Below are positions 23,357 through 32,686 of a stretch of 36,923 nucleotides of DNA, one piece after another. The DNA is from DALYLB01 sp046154695. GTDB taxonomy: Bacteria > Acidobacteriota > Blastocatellia > RBC074. Positions within the stretch are counted from its first letter, which is position 1; every line of letters starts with the position of its first letter. Position numbers and translations under genes: made by a program. The stretch covers positions 1-36,923 of the forward strand of contig JBJXFI010000196.1 of the NCBI GenBank assembly GCA_046154695.1, written 5' to 3'. The notes under the pieces are model-generated. The model was not told where the DNA came from. It did no database searches and saw nothing but the letters and a program-made list of their open reading frames with translations.

Positions 23357-26300
23357 TCAATGTCCTTGTTGCGCGTCCCGGCCCTGCCCCGCGCGATGGC
23401 GGAACTGTTTGCTTGTCGCGATCTCGGCGACGAGCTGCGAAAAGACGGCGTCGCCGCCCGCATTCACCATCCGATCGACGAGCGATTGATCGGACGCCAG
23501 CACCGTGCGCCCCAGCGCGTAGCCCACCAGCTTGAAGGAAAGCGTCCTGCGAACCTGCGACTCGCGGCCCCGAATATAGTTGAGCAGCCCGTCCACGCCC
23601 GCGATCTCGATATTGTCGGCCGTCGCGGCCGAATCCTCGATCGGCTTTCCGTCGGGATACCGGTCGCGCCAGCGGCCCGTCGGATCGTAGCTTTCCAGCG
23701 AGAAGCCCAGCGGGTCGATGCGGCTGTGGCAGTTCGCGCAGGTCGCGTTGCGCTTGTGCTGTTCGAGCCGGGCCTTGACCGACAGCCCGCCGAAGAGCTT
23801 GTCATCGGCCGGAATCGATCCGGCGTCGGCCGGCGGCGGCGGAACCGGCGTGCCCAGAATCCGCCGCAAAATCCAGTCGCCGCGCTTGACCGGACTGGTT
23901 CGCAGCGGCGCCGAGGTCGCCGTCAGCACCGCCCCCAGCCGCAGCAGGCCGCCGCGATGGAACGCGCCCGCGCCCGCGACCAGCTCCGATCTGTCCGCGG
24001 ACCTGATCTCTCTCTTCACGCCGTAATACCGCGCCAGATCGCGATTGAGAAACGTGTAGTCCGCAAAAAGAATCTCGCAGACCGGCCGGTCCTGGCGGAT
24101 CACATGCTCGAAGAACGAGACCGCCTCGTCGTACATCGCCTCCTTCACGTCGTCCGTGAACTCGGTGAAGCGGGTCGTGTCGACGCCCGCGTGCTGATCG
24201 AAGTGATAGAAGCCGAGCCACTGGCCGAAGAACTCCGTCGAGAGCCGCCGCGCCTTCGCATCGGCCAGCATGCGCCGCGCCTGGCGGACAATTCCCGCCG
24301 GGTCGGTCAACTCGCCCGCGCCCGCCGCCCGCCGCAGCTCGTCATCCGGAATCGACGACCACAGGAAGAAACTCAGCCGGCTCGCCATCTCCCAGTTCGT
24401 CAGGGGCCGGGTGGGCGCGGCCTCCGCCGCCGGCTCCACGCGATAGAGGAACTGCGGCGCGACCAGGATGCGCGCCAGCACCGCTCGAACCGCCTTTCGA
24501 TGATCGGGATCGGCGCGGAGCGCCCTGCCGTAAAACGCGCGCAGCCCCAGTTTCTCCTTCCCGGTCAGCGGACGCCGCCACGCGCGCGAGGCGAACTCCA
24601 GACAATCGGCCAGATGGCGCGGCCGGGCCGCGGCCTGCGCCGCCTGCACGGCGTCGTACTCCGCCCGCAGCGCAGCCGCGTATTTGCGCATCTCCGCCGG
24701 CAGCGCCGCCATCCGCGCCCGGTTCATCCGCGCGATCCCGCCGCCCTTCAGATCGACCTTGAAATGGCTCGCCAGCAGCCGCAAATAGTTGTCGTGGTAC
24801 TCGAACGACGCGTATAGATCCATCCACGCCTGATCGAGCCGCGCGCGCGTTGCATCGTCCACCAGATAATCGACCACGAAGCGGTCATCCCGGTGGTACT
24901 TCACCTTCTGAACGAACTCATCGTGCTCCGGCACGTTGTAGGTGTTGTCGAACGGCTCGGGCACAGGATCCTTGTCGGCCGGCGTGGGCTCGCCGTGGGA
25001 GTTGGGCGGAATCAGCGAGGCATACTCCGTCACGCCCGCGCAAAACGCCTTGTACCCGGCGCTGCGCATATCGCCCATGATCGCGCGCGTCGGCTGCCCG
25101 CGGGTCCTCCCGTCCTCGCGATCGGCGATCAGTATGCGGGCCACCTGATCGCGGTCGCGTCCGATCTCGGCGTCGACCTGCAGGTCCAGCGTGAACCCCT
25201 CCGGCACCGGAATCTCCAGGACGATCGACCCCTCGGACGCGAAATCGTCCGGGCCGATGGGCGATCCGTCCGGGCTCGATCCGAAGTTGAGCCGCTTCGC
25301 CGTCTCCGGCGTCACCACCGACCGCAGCGTCTGCCTAGGCCCCGGCGGCGGCTGGCCGCGCCGCAGGTTGGCCGCCGTCACCGCCTCCTGCGCCAGTTGC
25401 TCGGGGCTCGGCTGGCCTCCGCCCTGACCCGTCGCCGGCGGCGCGGGCTTGCCCTCCGCCAACGGCGCCGCCGCGAGCGTCTGTCCGCGTCCCGGGCCCC
25501 TGGGGCGGATTCCGACCGTCATGTTTCGCCACAGGATCACCGGCTTGCCCGGACTCGCAGGATTGACCGGCGCGACATTGAGATAGATCTTCGCCGGCCC
25601 GGGCGGGTAGTTTCCCCCGCGCAGGCCGCCCCGTATGAACGCGAACCGCTGCGCGGCGCTGACATTCAGCGTGCGGTCGCTGAATTCGAGCGGGCTCTCG
25701 TCGCCCGCGCCGCCCGCCGCCAGGTCCCCCCGCGCGAAGAGCCAGCTCGGCCACGTCACCATAAACTTCTGTATCTCGTCGCAGCCGGCGCGCGCCGCCG
25801 CAATCGAGGCCTCCCCCTCGGGCGCCGGCAGGCGGCGCCATCGCGCGGCCGCCTCCGACACGGGATACCCCGGCGTCGCGCGATTCATCACTTCGCTGAT
25901 GTGCCGGGCCAATCGCGGCGAAATCCCCTCGCGCTCCGCCATCTCCTTCATCGTCGCCCCGGCCTCGCCGAGCGCCGCCCGATGTTTGTGCCGCCACGCC
26001 ACGTACAGCGCCTTGCCGTATCTCTCCAGCCCGAACGGCCGCCCGCCCTCGCCCGAGACCGTGCGGATGCCGTTCGCCGCGTAGATATCCTTGATTCGCG
26101 TGATCGCCGCCAGCTCGAAGCCCGTCTTGCCCGGATCAGGGAAGAACTCCAGCGGACCCGCCCCGATCACCGCATGATTGGCGATCTGCTTCGCCGCCCC
26201 CAGATACCGCTCAAGATTCGCGTCCTGCATGAACTGCACGTCGCCGAAATTCGTGAAGCCCTCGCCCCCGACCGAATCGCCCGCCGAATCGATCCCCACG

Positions 26301-26791
26301 TTCAGGTCCAGCCCCGTCAGGTCCTTGATCGCGTAGGCGTACTCCCCGCTCGTCAACCGCCGCACGGTGACGCGCCCGGGATCGCCGTCGTGCTTTCTGG
26401 CATAGGCCGCAAGCTCGCCGTGGATCCACGCGACGACCTGCGCGCGCTCGGCGTCGCTCGGCTGCGGCATGCTCTTCGGCGGCATGCTCTTCTGCTCCAG
26501 CGCCGCCGCGACCTTCTCCCACTCCTGAAAGTGATCGCCCGCCTCGCCTCCCCCGCTCATCTTGTCCAGATTGATGCCCGCCTTCGGCGACGCCCCGCCG
26601 TGACAGACGAAACAGCGCTGCTCCAGAATCGCCCGCACCTCCGCCGCACCGCCCGCACGAACGGCGCGCGGCCGCGCGGAGAGCCCGCCCGCGACCGCGA
26701 TCGCCAACAGCAACAACCCGAGCTTGACGCCGCGGGCCACTCCTCCGCCCGCGCGATTCCCGAAGATTTTCACGACGTGATCGAACCTCAT
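23357..26791 (-). CDS. Large cytochrome-like DUF1587/1595/1592/1588/1585 protein
   Basis: A 1144-residue exported protein (hydrophobic leader ~22-37). An N-terminal haem motif CFVCH (60-64) is followed by SMPPKSMPQPSDAERAQVVAWI. DUF1587 (VTVRRLTSGEYAYAIKDLTGLD), a long middle region, DUF1595 (FASRAWRRPLTGKEKLGLRAFY), DUF1592 (LTNWEMASRLSFFLWSSIPDDELR), DUF1588 (GGLLRLGAVLTATSAPLRTSPV) with a second haem motif CANCH (1018-1022), and DUF1585 (LSFKLVGYALGRTVLASDQ) follow. The usual length is ~800; the excess is a ~400-residue segment with a Pro/Gly-rich patch near 445-490. It is paired with DUF1552 downstream. Function is unknown; two haem sites suggest electron transfer outside the cytoplasm. 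Confidence 0.9.
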   Translation of the reverse strand: MRFDHVVKIFGNRAGGGVARGVKLGLLLLAIAVAGGLSARPRAVRAGGAAEVRAILEQRCFVCHGGASPKAGINLDKMSGGGEAGDHFQEWEKVAAALEQKSMPPKSMPQPSDAERAQVVAWIHGELAAYARKHDGDPGRVTVRRLTSGEYAYAIKDLTGLDLNVGIDSAGDSVGGEGFTNFGDVQFMQDANLERYLGAAKQIANHAVIGAGPLEFFPDPGKTGFELAAITRIKDIYAANGIRTVSGEGGRPFGLERYGKALYVAWRHKHRAALGEAGATMKEMAEREGISPRLARHISEVMNRATPGYPVSEAAARWRRLPAPEGEASIAAARAGCDEIQKFMVTWPSWLFARGDLAAGGAGDESPLEFSDRTLNVSAAQRFAFIRGGLRGGNYPPGPAKIYLNVAPVNPASPGKPVILWRNMTVGIRPRGPGRGQTLAAAPLAEGKPAPPATGQGGGQPSPEQLAQEAVTAANLRRGQPPPGPRQTLRSVVTPETAKRLNFGSSPDGSPIGPDDFASEGSIVLEIPVPEGFTLDLQVDAEIGRDRDQVARILIADREDGRTRGQPTRAIMGDMRSAGYKAFCAGVTEYASLIPPNSHGEPTPADKDPVPEPFDNTYNVPEHDEFVQKVKYHRDDRFVVDYLVDDATRARLDQAWMDLYASFEYHDNYLRLLASHFKVDLKGGGIARMNRARMAALPAEMRKYAAALRAEYDAVQAAQAAARPRHLADCLEFASRAWRRPLTGKEKLGLRAFYGRALRADPDHRKAVRAVLARILVAPQFLYRVEPAAEAAPTRPLTNWEMASRLSFFLWSSIPDDELRRAAGAGELTDPAGIVRQARRMLADAKARRLSTEFFGQWLGFYHFDQHAGVDTTRFTEFTDDVKEAMYDEAVSFFEHVIRQDRPVCEILFADYTFLNRDLARYYGVKREIRSADRSELVAGAGAFHRGGLLRLGAVLTATSAPLRTSPVKRGDWILRRILGTPVPPPPADAGSIPADDKLFGGLSVKARLEQHKRNATCANCHSRIDPLGFSLESYDPTGRWRDRYPDGKPIEDSAATADNIEIAGVDGLLNYIRGRESQVRRTLSFKLVGYALGRTVLASDQSLVDRMVNAGGDAVFSQLVAEIATSKQFRHRAGQGRDAQQGH

Positions 26792-27002
26792 TGTTTTACG
26801 TCCTCACTGGTGCGGCCCCGGGATCTTCGCACAGGTAACCCAAGCGCCGGATCGTTTCCCCCCAATGTAGTTCAAATCCCATTCCAACGCACGAGTTTTG
26901 CGGCGCCGGCGCCAATTTGAAGCGCGTTAAACGCCCGGCACCTTGCGCCCTCGCCGCAAAGGACCCGGACGAACCGGCTGCCAATGGATGCCATTCAATC
27001 GT

Positions 27003-27479
27003 TCAGGAAATTCCCTGTGAAAGCTGCTGGAAGAAATTCACGGGAGAACCGATCCGCAATCCCGTTCGTTTCGCGACCTCCGCCGTGAAGTGCTTTGCAT
27101 TGTGCGTCAGTAACCAGTCCGGTTTCGCCGCCATGGCCGAGAGCAGCACCGGCACGTCCGCCTCATGGGCGATCCATCGGCGCGAGGCCAGCACATACGC
27201 TTCATCCGGATAAGGCACGATCTCGGGCCGCGCCAGCCGGATCAGTTCCGCGTACTCCTCCAGCAATTCCCCTGCCTCGACGGCCTCCATTCCCGCGGCA
27301 TGCAGCAGCAGATTCTCCTCCACCTCTTCTCTCACCGCTTCCGCAAGCACGAGGCGGCAGATCCTGGCCGCGCACAAGGACAACACGGCCTTGTCGAGCC
27401 CCCAGCGCGCCACCATCCCTCCCGTCAACACGTTGGAATCGAGAAACAGCCGCAGTTGCTTCCGCGCCTCGCCGCTCAT
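27003..27479 (-). CDS. PIN-domain toxin-like RNase, partner of AbrB-type antitoxin
   Basis: A 158-residue PIN protein: Asp14 (LFLDSNVL), Glu47 (LAEAVREEV), Asp108 (HEADVPVLLSA) and Asp121 with Asn127 (DWLLTHNAKHF) provide the acidic site. Its ATG overlaps the antitoxin stop by ATGA (27476-27479), a coupled type II TA arrangement. This PIN subtype differs from the vapC at 1389-1862 and falls outside the mobile island. Target RNA is unknown. The 211 bp between this gene and the DUF1592-family gene upstream of 26791 show no further gene; they contain a GGCGCCGGCGCC palindrome only. Confidence 0.85.
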   Translation of the reverse strand: MSGEARKQLRLFLDSNVLTGGMVARWGLDKAVLSLCAARICRLVLAEAVREEVEENLLLHAAGMEAVEAGELLEEYAELIRLARPEIVPYPDEAYVLASRRWIAHEADVPVLLSAMAAKPDWLLTHNAKHFTAEVAKRTGLRIGSPVNFFQQLSQGIS

Positions 27480-27847
27480 TTTTTCCCGCTCCCTCTCGCC
27501 TTCGCCTTCCTCTTCGCTTCTTTTGGCTTTCCGGCGGCCCGCGTTTTCTCCCGCGCGAACAATTTCGGATACCGCCGCCGCATCAACTGCTCACGCACCT
27601 CCGGCAGCGTCGCCTGCAACCCGGCTTCCGTGACACCGCTGTTCTCCAGCCGCGCGGCGATCGAGTCGCATAGCTGCTCGAAACGCTTCTGCTCCGGCAG
27701 GAGGATCAACCCATCTCCAATCCGGAGCACCGTCAACGGGGCGCCGGTCTCCAGCTTCAGCGCCTCGCGGTACTCCTTGGGAAGCGTCATCGTTCCCCGC
27801 TCCCCAAGCCGCGCCGTCGCCAGGTACTCGATCAATTTCGCGGACAT
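27476..27847 (-). CDS. AbrB/SpoVT-type antitoxin with lysine-rich tail
   Basis: ATG 27847, five bases after GGGGAG, gives 123 residues; a GTG six bases earlier lacks proper spacing. The swapped-hairpin AbrB motif is at the N-terminus (ATARLGERGTMTLPKEYREALKLETGAPLTVLRIGDGLILLPE). The last ~25 residues are almost wholly Lys/Arg/Ala/Gly, an unusual basic tail that could add nonspecific DNA or RNA binding. It precedes and overlaps the PIN gene. Autoregulation at palindromes upstream (27861-27890) is likely. Confidence 0.85.
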   Translation of the reverse strand: MSAKLIEYLATARLGERGTMTLPKEYREALKLETGAPLTVLRIGDGLILLPEQKRFEQLCDSIAARLENSGVTEAGLQATLPEVREQLMRRRYPKLFAREKTRAAGKPKEAKRKAKARGSGKK

Positions 27848-27860
27848 ACGCACTCCCCTC

Positions 27861-27890
27861 GCCGATTATCGGCATTAATCTGATTTTCAG
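27861..27890 (-). promoter_or_regulatory. Palindromes upstream of the AbrB-PIN operon
   Basis: GCCGAT-T-ATCGGC (27861-27873) is a perfect 13-bp palindrome 13 bp upstream of the antitoxin start, and CTGA-ttt-TCAG lies at 27880-27890. A further GCCGAT half-site follows at about 27901. These are suitable operator sites for the AbrB-type protein; binding is inferred from position. Confidence 0.45.
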
Positions 27891-27923
27891 ATCTTCTTTG
27901 CCGATCATACTACAGAACGCCGG

Positions 27924-28092
27924 TCATTTCCGCCGCCTGGTTGCATAAATGGATCGGAAAGCGACCTCGGCCAAAATCGGATTCGCGGCCTGCGCCTGAC
28001 TGACGCGGAGGATTTGCGCGGATGATTCCCCGTGGCTGAAACGAGCCGCGCCTTCATGACAAATTGTGTGGAACAGATCGCTGAGGGCGGGC
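27924..28092 (-). other. Protein-like open frame without a credible start
   Basis: Immediately after the stop of the 65-residue ORF, in the neighbouring frame, the minus strand reads GDKPALSDLFHTICHEGAARF.. to SIYATRRRK and TGA near 27924. It has reasonable composition but no ATG/GTG with a ribosome-binding site. It may be the displaced C-terminal part of the upstream ORF (a frameshift at the CGG-CGA-TAA stop) or chance. I do not recognise it. Confidence 0.25.
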
Positions 28093-28290
28093 TTATCGCC
28101 GGGCGTTCTTCTCCTCCTTCTCCTTGCGCAGGGCGTCTTCCAGGCTCTCGCGCAGGAGGTCCGGGAATTTGACAAGATAGCTCTGGACAGCCGTGCTGTC
28201 CGGCAGCGAGATGTCGATCATGATGGCCTTCTCCCTCGCGTTCCACATCGCGCTGATATTCGCGGTGGGAATCTTCTCCTCGTCGCTCAT
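28093..28290 (-). CDS. Small hypothetical protein
   Basis: A 65-residue acidic/basic mixed protein starting at ATG 28290 behind AAGGAGA. It reads MSDEEKIPTANISAMWN.. and ends LRESLEDALRKEKEEKNARR, probably two short beta strands followed by an amphipathic helix. The strong ribosome-binding site supports expression. I do not recognise the family. Its stop is followed in another frame by more coding-like sequence, so it may be a truncated form of a longer protein. Confidence 0.5.
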   Translation of the reverse strand: MSDEEKIPTANISAMWNAREKAIMIDISLPDSTAVQSYLVKFPDLLRESLEDALRKEKEEKNARR

Positions 28291-28356
28291 CGCTTCTCCT
28301 TATTTCAAACCGTCGTGTGTAATTTTATCCGCAACTGCTCAGCCCCGTGAGGGGAG

Positions 28357-28448
28357 TCTCACGCGAAGACGCGAAACCGCGAAAGAGAGGGGGGAAAGAC
28401 CAGCAGTCAGCCGCTCTCTCTTTCGCGCCTTCGCGCCTTCGCGTGAGA
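28357..28448. repeat. Imperfect 33-bp-arm inverted repeat of GCGAAR units
   Basis: TCTCACGCGAAG..CGCGAAAGAGAG (28357-28389) is mirrored by its reverse complement at about 28416-28448, with three mismatches in the arms. Each arm is built from repeated (C)GCGAAg units. The loop is about 26 bp. It fills the gap between the 65-residue ORF and the 130-residue exported protein. Similar GCGAAG-type iterations occur as dispersed repeats in several phyla. Confidence 0.75.
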
Positions 28449-28502
28449 TCATTTCAAGTTTCGGAATGCCATTGCCGCGGTTGCGGGTTGAAGGCGCGAA
28501 GG

Positions 28503-28895
28503 TCAGCCGTTTTCCGCGCGCTCGATCTTGATCCATTCGGCGGTGGTCCTGGCTTCCGGGTCCTTCCACTTGACCTCGACCCTGGCGCCTTTTCGCAGAT
28601 CGTCGGCGGCGCCTTTGAGGGCGCCCAGCTTCTGCTTCGATCGATCGATCCAGATTCGGGTCTGATCGGTGAGCTTGAGCGTCTGTTTGCCGGCGGGCAC
28701 GGCGATCGTGAGGGTGAGCGTGCGCGTGGCGGCGTCGAACGATTCGATCTCGCCGACCAGGGTGTGCAGGCCGGACTCGCCCGGGGATTTCCCGATCGGG
28801 ATGAACCGCTCGGTCGCCCGCTGCGCCAGCGCCTGCGGCCCGATCCACAGCCAGCCGAGCGCGGCGATCATTCCCACCCAACCTATTCGTCTCAT
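28503..28895 (-). CDS. Small exported protein of unknown function
   Basis: A 130-residue protein with a signal peptide (RIGWVGMIAALGWLWIGPQALAQ, ~2-24). The rest resembles a small beta-barrel: LVGEIESFDAATRTLTLTI, KQTLKLTDQTRIWIDRS, ARVEVKWKDPEARTTAEWIKIE. This is similar in style to DUF5666-like periplasmic proteins, but I cannot assign it. AGGAGGT sits 5 bases before ATG 28895. It starts 39 bp after the cytochrome gene stop and is probably co-transcribed with it. Confidence 0.7.
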   Translation of the reverse strand: MRRIGWVGMIAALGWLWIGPQALAQRATERFIPIGKSPGESGLHTLVGEIESFDAATRTLTLTIAVPAGKQTLKLTDQTRIWIDRSKQKLGALKGAADDLRKGARVEVKWKDPEARTTAEWIKIERAENG

Positions 28896-28934
28896 CTTTG
28901 ACCTCCTAAAAAATGTTCGGCGTTCATGGCGCCG

Positions 28935-30317
28935 TCACGAAGCATCGACCAGTTGCAGGCGGGCGAGCTTCAGGGCATCGACTGCCTGCAGGGTCTCCCG
29001 TTGGCGGGAGAAGATGCTGCCTTTGGCCTTGTCGGCCAGGCGCTGGGCCTCTCTCAATTGCGCGACGGCCTCCGGATGCAGCCCCGCGCCCGCCAGCACC
29101 TCGATGCTGTCGGCGATCTCTTCGATCGCGAGTCCGATCATCTCGCGCGCCGCCTTTCGCTTCCCGAATCCAAGTTTGGCGCTGTCCGTCAACAGCTCCT
29201 CGCTTTGGCGTATGTTCTCCAGCGAGTTGATCACGCGCAGGAAGGCGGCCACGGCCACGACCTGCGTCGCGTCCAGCTTGATGCCGATCTTGTTCGGGTC
29301 GATCCCCGCCAGCAGGCGGCCGGCGGGAGAGTTGTTGAATGCGTCTCCGTTGTAGAACGCGACCGCGCCCTCGATGGTCGCGACCGAGTTGTTATGAAAG
29401 AACGGGCCGGTGTCGGCGGCCTCGACCAGCGAGGGCGTGTTGAACGTGCCGTCGCCCGGAATGCCGAACCCGTCATCGGGCGGAACCCGCCGGCCCACCG
29501 ATTTCGCCGGCTGGTCCGGCAGATTCTCCACGCCGGTGTTGAAATTGACGTTGCCGACGCCGGGCGCGAACGTCCCGTTCGCGCCCGCGTTTCCGTGGCA
29601 AAAATTGCATTTGCCCAGCCCGTTGTCGAGAAAGATCTCCTGCCCGCGTTTGGCCACGACGCCCTTCAGTTTCAGGGGCAGCGCCAGCTCCTTCTGCGGG
29701 CCGGTCGAGAGCTGGAACGCCTCCAGCGCGTCCAGTTCCTCGTCCGTCGGCAGCCGGAAATCGACCCCCGGCACGCGGTTCAGGGATTTGGTGAAGTGCT
29801 GAATGACCGCGCCGGTGGCGAACGAGCGAAGCGAGCCGTCGCCCGGCGCGCCGTCCCCGGACCAGCCCGTGCGCGGTCCCACCGCGCTGGCGATGGAATT
29901 CCGCAGCCCCAGCGTGTGCGGGACCCCCCGCATCACGAACTTGTTCGGAAGATCGTCGAACCCGTCCAGATTCTCCAGAATCAACCCGAATTTCCGCATC
30001 AGCTCCGGCTGCTCGAAGTTCTCCTTCAATTCCGGCACGAATTCGGCGACGAAGAGCGGATCGTTCGGCGGCAGCGTCGCGATGAAGGCCGCGTCAATGG
30101 CCAGATTGTTCTCAGCCCGATGGCACGTGCCGCACGTGCGGCCGTTTCCGTTGAACGTCTCGTTGAAAAAGAGGTCTTTCCCCCGGGCGACCAGTTCGTT
30201 GCCGAGCGCGGGCTGCGCCGCGGACTCCATATATTCGAGCGCCAGCCAGCCAACGGCCCCTCCTAGAAGGATGAACACCCCGATCAGTTTCAGAACACGC
30301 TGCGTTTTGTTGGTCAT
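28935..30317 (-). CDS. Membrane-anchored di-haem cytochrome (cytochrome c peroxidase/DHOR-like)
   Basis: ATG 30317 gives 460 residues; the longer open frame upstream is not protein-like. A single N-terminal membrane helix (~9-28) anchors a periplasmic domain with two haem c motifs, CGTCH (62-66) and CNFCH (237-241). The spacing and sequences such as MRGVPHTLGLRNSIAS, RTGWSGDGAPGDGSLRSF and FNTPSLVEAADTGPFFHNNSVATIEGAVAFYN match cytochrome c peroxidase/di-haem oxidoreductase relatives. The last ~110 residues are helical with a coiled-coil look. ATG lacks a good ribosome-binding site; an in-frame TTG 6 bases earlier has GGGAGG 9 bases upstream and may be used. The electron partner is unknown. 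Confidence 0.85.
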   Translation of the reverse strand: MTNKTQRVLKLIGVFILLGGAVGWLALEYMESAAQPALGNELVARGKDLFFNETFNGNGRTCGTCHRAENNLAIDAAFIATLPPNDPLFVAEFVPELKENFEQPELMRKFGLILENLDGFDDLPNKFVMRGVPHTLGLRNSIASAVGPRTGWSGDGAPGDGSLRSFATGAVIQHFTKSLNRVPGVDFRLPTDEELDALEAFQLSTGPQKELALPLKLKGVVAKRGQEIFLDNGLGKCNFCHGNAGANGTFAPGVGNVNFNTGVENLPDQPAKSVGRRVPPDDGFGIPGDGTFNTPSLVEAADTGPFFHNNSVATIEGAVAFYNGDAFNNSPAGRLLAGIDPNKIGIKLDATQVVAVAAFLRVINSLENIRQSEELLTDSAKLGFGKRKAAREMIGLAIEEIADSIEVLAGAGLHPEAVAQLREAQRLADKAKGSIFSRQRETLQAVDALKLARLQLVDAS

Positions 30318-30518
30318 AAACAATGATGGACGCCTCCCGTCACCCGAGGTCATTATTGAAACCGCAACAAGCCAGTAATTCTGACGATAAAGATCAGAGC
30401 CTGGTGTTAAAAAAGACTTTGCATTCGTTCCCGGGATGGAATGCTTACCGGGAACGAGGGAAGAGAGTACCCGCTCAGCCCCCTGGGGGCAATGGCGTTC
30501 CATTGGGAAAGAGGGGAA
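30318..30518. other. Intergenic spacer with two hairpins
   Basis: No gene is seen. CGTTCCCGG (30426-30434) pairs with CCGGGAACG (30448-30456), and GCCCCC-T-GGGGGC follows near 30477-30489. This spacer lies between the divergent cytochrome gene and the TMEM175 remnant, so it should contain promoters for both, but none of good consensus was found. Confidence 0.5.
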
Positions 30519-30700
30519 ATGGGAAAAGGACGGCAGGAAGGATTCAGCGACGGTGTGCTTGCGATCATCATCACCATCATGATCATGATCATGGCGCCGG
30601 AGATGAAGGCCCCGCCTGGCAGCGATCTCAACGCGCCGCGCCAAGATAAGGGGAACAAGATAAGGGGAACAAAAGGCCCGAGGGAAAAGTATGGTCTGGC

Positions 30701-30704
<4 letters not shown>
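30519..30704 (+). pseudogene. Remnant of a TMEM175/DUF1211 potassium channel gene
   Basis: ATG 30519 follows GAGGGG and reads GKGRQEGFSDGVLAIIITIM, including the RxxxFSDGV signature of the first TMEM175 helix. Then come three ATCATG units (30576-30593, two extra) before APEMKAPPGSDLNA. The normal protein (~200 residues) would continue through five more helices; here it runs into a 14-bp tandem repeat and ends after ~61 residues. The stop overlaps the ATG of the next gene by ATGA, so translation of the stub may now feed the downstream gene. The function is lost. Confidence 0.65.
30643..30670 (+). repeat. 14-bp tandem duplication
   Basis: AAGATAAGGGGAAC occurs twice head to tail (30643-30656 and 30657-30670), exactly where homology to TMEM175 stops and just upstream of the PQQ-like gene. 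It may mark the deletion junction. Confidence 0.85.
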
Positions 30705-32542
<1,838 letters not shown>

Positions 32543-32609
32543 GGAGGGGGCGCCTTTTGCATAAACTTCGCTTGCCGTGCAGTGTAATCTATCGACTTAA
32601 CTTGTAGTG

Positions 32610-32648
32610 AAAAAAGGCAGGGCAGCGTCATTCTGGCGCTGCCCTGCC
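32610..32648 (-). terminator. Rho-independent terminator of the subtilase gene
   Basis: On the minus strand a perfect 12-bp stem (GGCAGGGCAGCG with CGCTGCCCTGCC; 32637-32648 and 32616-32627), a 9-nt loop and a run of six T residues (32615-32610). It lies 39 bp past the subtilase stop. On the plus strand no T-run follows, so it does not serve the convergent PQQ-like gene equally. Confidence 0.9.
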
Positions 32649-32686
32649 GGGGAGAGTGGGGAGTCGATTCCGCTCATGGTTGCGGC

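Noticed and set aside
24893..26920. 675-codon plus-strand ORF opposite the DUF1592-family gene
   Set aside because: Arg-rich low-complexity shadow with no recognisable motif; the opposite strand has all expected domains.
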